Of a stretch of DNA of 23,851 nt, positions 22,008 through 23,851 are shown piece by piece; the first letter of the stretch is position 1, and every line of letters starts with the position of its first letter. The position numbers and the translations under genes are program-made. A model generated the notes under the pieces. That model ran no database searches. It saw only the letters and a list, made by a program, of their open reading frames with translations, and was not told the origin of the DNA. This DNA comes from JABDCI01 sp964475835 (GTDB lineage: Bacteria; Verrucomicrobiota; Verrucomicrobiia; JABWAM01). The stretch is taken from assembly GCA_964475835.1 (NCBI GenBank), contig CAYYYL010000042.1:1-23851 (forward strand). The letters are read 5' to 3'.

Positions 22008-23851
22008 TCAAAAGTCCCGAAAATCCTTTTCCAGCGATCCATTGGCAGCTTCAGCCTTCGCAGGCTGGGTGTGCAGCTGCCGGGGGCTGGGAGAGGGGAG
22101 GGGAATGGGGTGGTCGGCTTTCTTTGAAGAGGCCTTCGGTCCCGGAGTGGAATGATTCGAATGCTTGGGTGCGGGGTGATTTCCCGAACCCGGAGCGCCC
22201 TCCTTGCCATCGATGAGGGTGGTAAGGGCGATGATGGCCGATTTCATTTCCATCACATTGGCGCTGAGCTCCTCGGCCCCGGCGGCGTTGGATTGCGTGA
22301 CCTTATCGATCTGGCTGACGGCGATGGTGGTCTGCTCGATGCCCTGGCTCTGTTCCTTGGTGGCAAGGGCGATTTCGGCGACCAGCTCATCCACCTGACG
22401 GGCCTTGGCGACGATGTTGTTCAGTCCCTCGGCGACCTTGGTGCTCAGTTCGACGCCACGATCGCTCTTCTTGATCGAGTCATCGATCTTGCGAGTGGTT
22501 TCACGGGCGGCTTCGGCGCTACGGTGGGCGAGATTGCGGACCTCATCGGCCACGACGGCAAAACCCATTCCGGCTTCACCGGCACGAGCGGCTTCCACGG
22601 CTGCATTCAGGGCGAGGATGTTTGTCTGGAAGGCGATTTCATCAATCGTCTTGATGATCTTGGAGATCTCGTTGCTGGAAACCTTGATGGCGTCCATGGC
22701 GGCGGTCATCTCCTTCATGTCACCGGAACCCGCGTCGGCGGCCGTGCGTGTTTGATTGGCGACTTCACGTGCGGTCTGTGCGTGCTCGGAATTGCGTTTC
22801 ACCATGCTGGTCATTTCCTCGAGGGAAGCACTGCTCTCCTCCATGGAGGCGGCTTGCTCGCCCGCGCCTGCTGCCAGATTCTGGCTGGCGGAAGCGATCT
22901 CCTGGGACGAATGGTCCAGGGTTTGGCCGAGGCGTCGGATGGGGGTCGAGATCAGGTGGCCGATCCATCCGGCGATCAGCGCGAGGCCAAGAATGCTGAA
23001 TCCTGCGACCCACATTAGTTCCTTTTTGATCGCAACAACCGGGGCTGTGGCACGACTAGCTTCAGATTTATCGATTCGTACGATCAGGCCCCATTTCAAG
23101 CCTGCATATCCGAGCGCCCCTTCGGAAACGGCATATCCGCATTCATCCACGGATTTGGTCGCTGGATTTTCAATTTCCCCATGCCCGGATTTGCCTTGTG
23201 CAATATCCCTGGCGGCGGGAAGACCCGCCTCGGCGAGGTTGGTTTTCAAAAGCACGCCGTAGTCATGCACAACTTCCTCCTTGCCGGCGGCAGAGGGGTC
23301 ATGATCGATCAGCACGCGACCTGTATGATCCACAAGGGTGAGCTGGGCGGAGGTCAGTCCTTGCTTCTTAAGATCGAGGTAGGCGGAAGACACAATCTCT
23401 TCAACCAGTGAAAAGGCGGCGCAATTATGCCAGACGCCCATCACCTTGCCCTGAGTATCCTTGACGGGGGCGGCGAATCCGACGATCAAAGTATCACTGC
23501 CATAAGCTTTTTTGACATCTTCATCGAGATAGACATCTTCCACGTAGGTCCCATCCAGGATGTCGCTTTTCAGGAATTTTCCTTCCATCACTTTCTGAAA
23601 CCATGGGGCAGACTTGAAGTTTTTCTGATAAAGCCAAGCGGTTTCAATGGCTTTGCCCTTGGGATCCTTGTCGTTGACGGAAATGACTTTCCCATCGAGA
23701 TCGACAAACATGCTGATGAGGTAAAACCCATAGAGAGCCGCGTACTGATTGGCGGCGTCGGCGATCTTGTTCTTTTCGGATCCGACCTGGTACCAGGAGG
23801 TCTTGTCGTGAACCACGCCGTTCACGCCAAAGGCTTGAACATCCCCGTAGC
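22008..23851 (-). CDS. Methyl-accepting chemotaxis protein, 5' end off-window
   Basis: The frame is open to the window edge beyond the GTG at 23825, so the N-terminus with its first membrane helix is outside. Visible parts (numbered from that GTG): a periplasmic Cache-type sensor with two lobes (DLDGKVISVNDKDPKG, WFQKVMEGKFLKSDILDG, LVDHTGRVLIDHD; residues 1-255), one membrane helix (about 270-290), a short linker (HLISTPIRRLG) and a long cytoplasmic coiled coil. The signalling tip is canonical: DEIAFQTNILALNAAVEAAR and GMGFAVVADEVRNLA. The C-terminal tail is Pro/Lys-rich and has no NWETF-type CheR/CheB tether. It feeds signals to CheA/CheW, which are not in the window. It heads the minus-strand signalling operon. 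Confidence 0.95.
   Translation of the reverse strand, partial: YGDVQAFGVNGVVHDKTSWYQVGSEKNKIADAANQYAALYGFYLISMFVDLDGKVISVNDKDPKGKAIETAWLYQKNFKSAPWFQKVMEGKFLKSDILDGTYVEDVYLDEDVKKAYGSDTLIVGFAAPVKDTQGKVMGVWHNCAAFSLVEEIVSSAYLDLKKQGLTSAQLTLVDHTGRVLIDHDPSAAGKEEVVHDYGVLLKTNLAEAGLPAARDIAQGKSGHGEIENPATKSVDECGYAVSEGALGYAGLKWGLIVRIDKSEASRATAPVVAIKKELMWVAGFSILGLALIAGWIGHLISTPIRRLGQTLDHSSQEIASASQNLAAGAGEQAASMEESSASLEEMTSMVKRNSEHAQTAREVANQTRTAADAGSGDMKEMTAAMDAIKVSSNEISKIIKTIDEIAFQTNILALNAAVEAARAGEAGMGFAVVADEVRNLAHRSAEAARETTRKIDDSIKKSDRGVELSTKVAEGLNNIVAKARQVDELVAEIALATKEQSQGIEQTTIAVSQIDKVTQSNAAGAEELSANVMEMKSAIIALTTLIDGKEGAPGSGNHPAPKHSNHSTPGPKASSKKADHPIPLPSPSPRQLHTQPAKAEAANGSLEKDFRDF

Noticed and set aside
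22152..23018. A long plus-strand open frame (288 codons) opposite the chemoreceptor
   Set aside because: It is a mirror of the highly conserved chemoreceptor signalling region, with Gly/Asp-rich composition typical of antisense frames in GC-rich genes.
1..23851. CRISPR arrays, tRNA or rRNA genes
   Set aside because: No regularly spaced repeats, cloverleaf sequences or rRNA signatures were seen in reading the window on both strands; a dedicated scan was not possible.

Overview
The window looks like a bacterial chromosome segment from a flagellated, chemotactic Gram-negative-type organism. Verrucomicrobiota or a close PVC relative is my tentative guess. It rests on the style of the secreted alpha/beta-hydrolase and carboxypeptidase-regulatory-like proteins in the left third, on the divergent but recognisable flagellar switch genes, and on the very large multi-PAS kinases. 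No rRNA or other taxonomic marker is present, so this is inference.

Left third (1-8250): an accessory, visibly more A+T-rich region. It is built from three copies of a two-gene cassette: an alpha/beta-hydrolase gene (or its 3' fragment) followed, at two of the three junctions with an ATGA overlap, by a gene for a membrane-targeted protein with a carboxypeptidase-regulatory-like fold. Only copy 1 keeps the nucleophile elbow, catalytic acid and histidine in one frame, and its 5' end lies outside the window. Copies 2 and 3 are 5'-truncated hydrolase fragments, each followed by an intact partner gene. This layout (one long gene plus displaced C-terminal modules, each with its own partner) resembles the orphan toxin/immunity modules of Rhs and CDI loci. 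The region also holds relics of other C-termini, a RelE/RelB-type toxin-antitoxin pair with a palindromic operator, and a 139-bp MITE-like inverted-repeat element. A 108-bp relic of the 3' end of the neighbouring FliT/FlgN-like gene sits in the middle of the array and marks an old recombination or duplication junction.

Middle (8253-15222): a flagellar cluster. A FliT/FlgN-like chaperone gene lies on the minus strand. On the plus strand are a small ORF ending in a FliF-like FliG-binding tail, fliG, fliM, a proline-rich membrane-anchored protein, a TPR protein, a second FlgN-like chaperone, and a REC-SpoIIE phosphatase-HATPase regulator. Two sequences matching the -24/-12 sigma-54 consensus precede the small ORF/fliG and fliM. 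Each has the same 14-bp palindrome about 100 bp upstream of the predicted start point, a good candidate enhancer site for a flagellar sigma-54 activator.

Right third (15440-23851, all minus strand): a signalling operon read as chemoreceptor (5' end off-window), Sel1-repeat protein, STAS anti-anti-sigma protein, four-PAS membrane histidine kinase and REC-HisKA-HATPase-REC hybrid kinase. It converges on the flagellar operon at a strong bidirectional terminator. The REC-SpoIIE-HATPase protein, the STAS protein and the hybrid kinase together have the parts of a partner-switching pathway like HsbR-HsbA of Pseudomonas, here placed beside flagellar switch genes.
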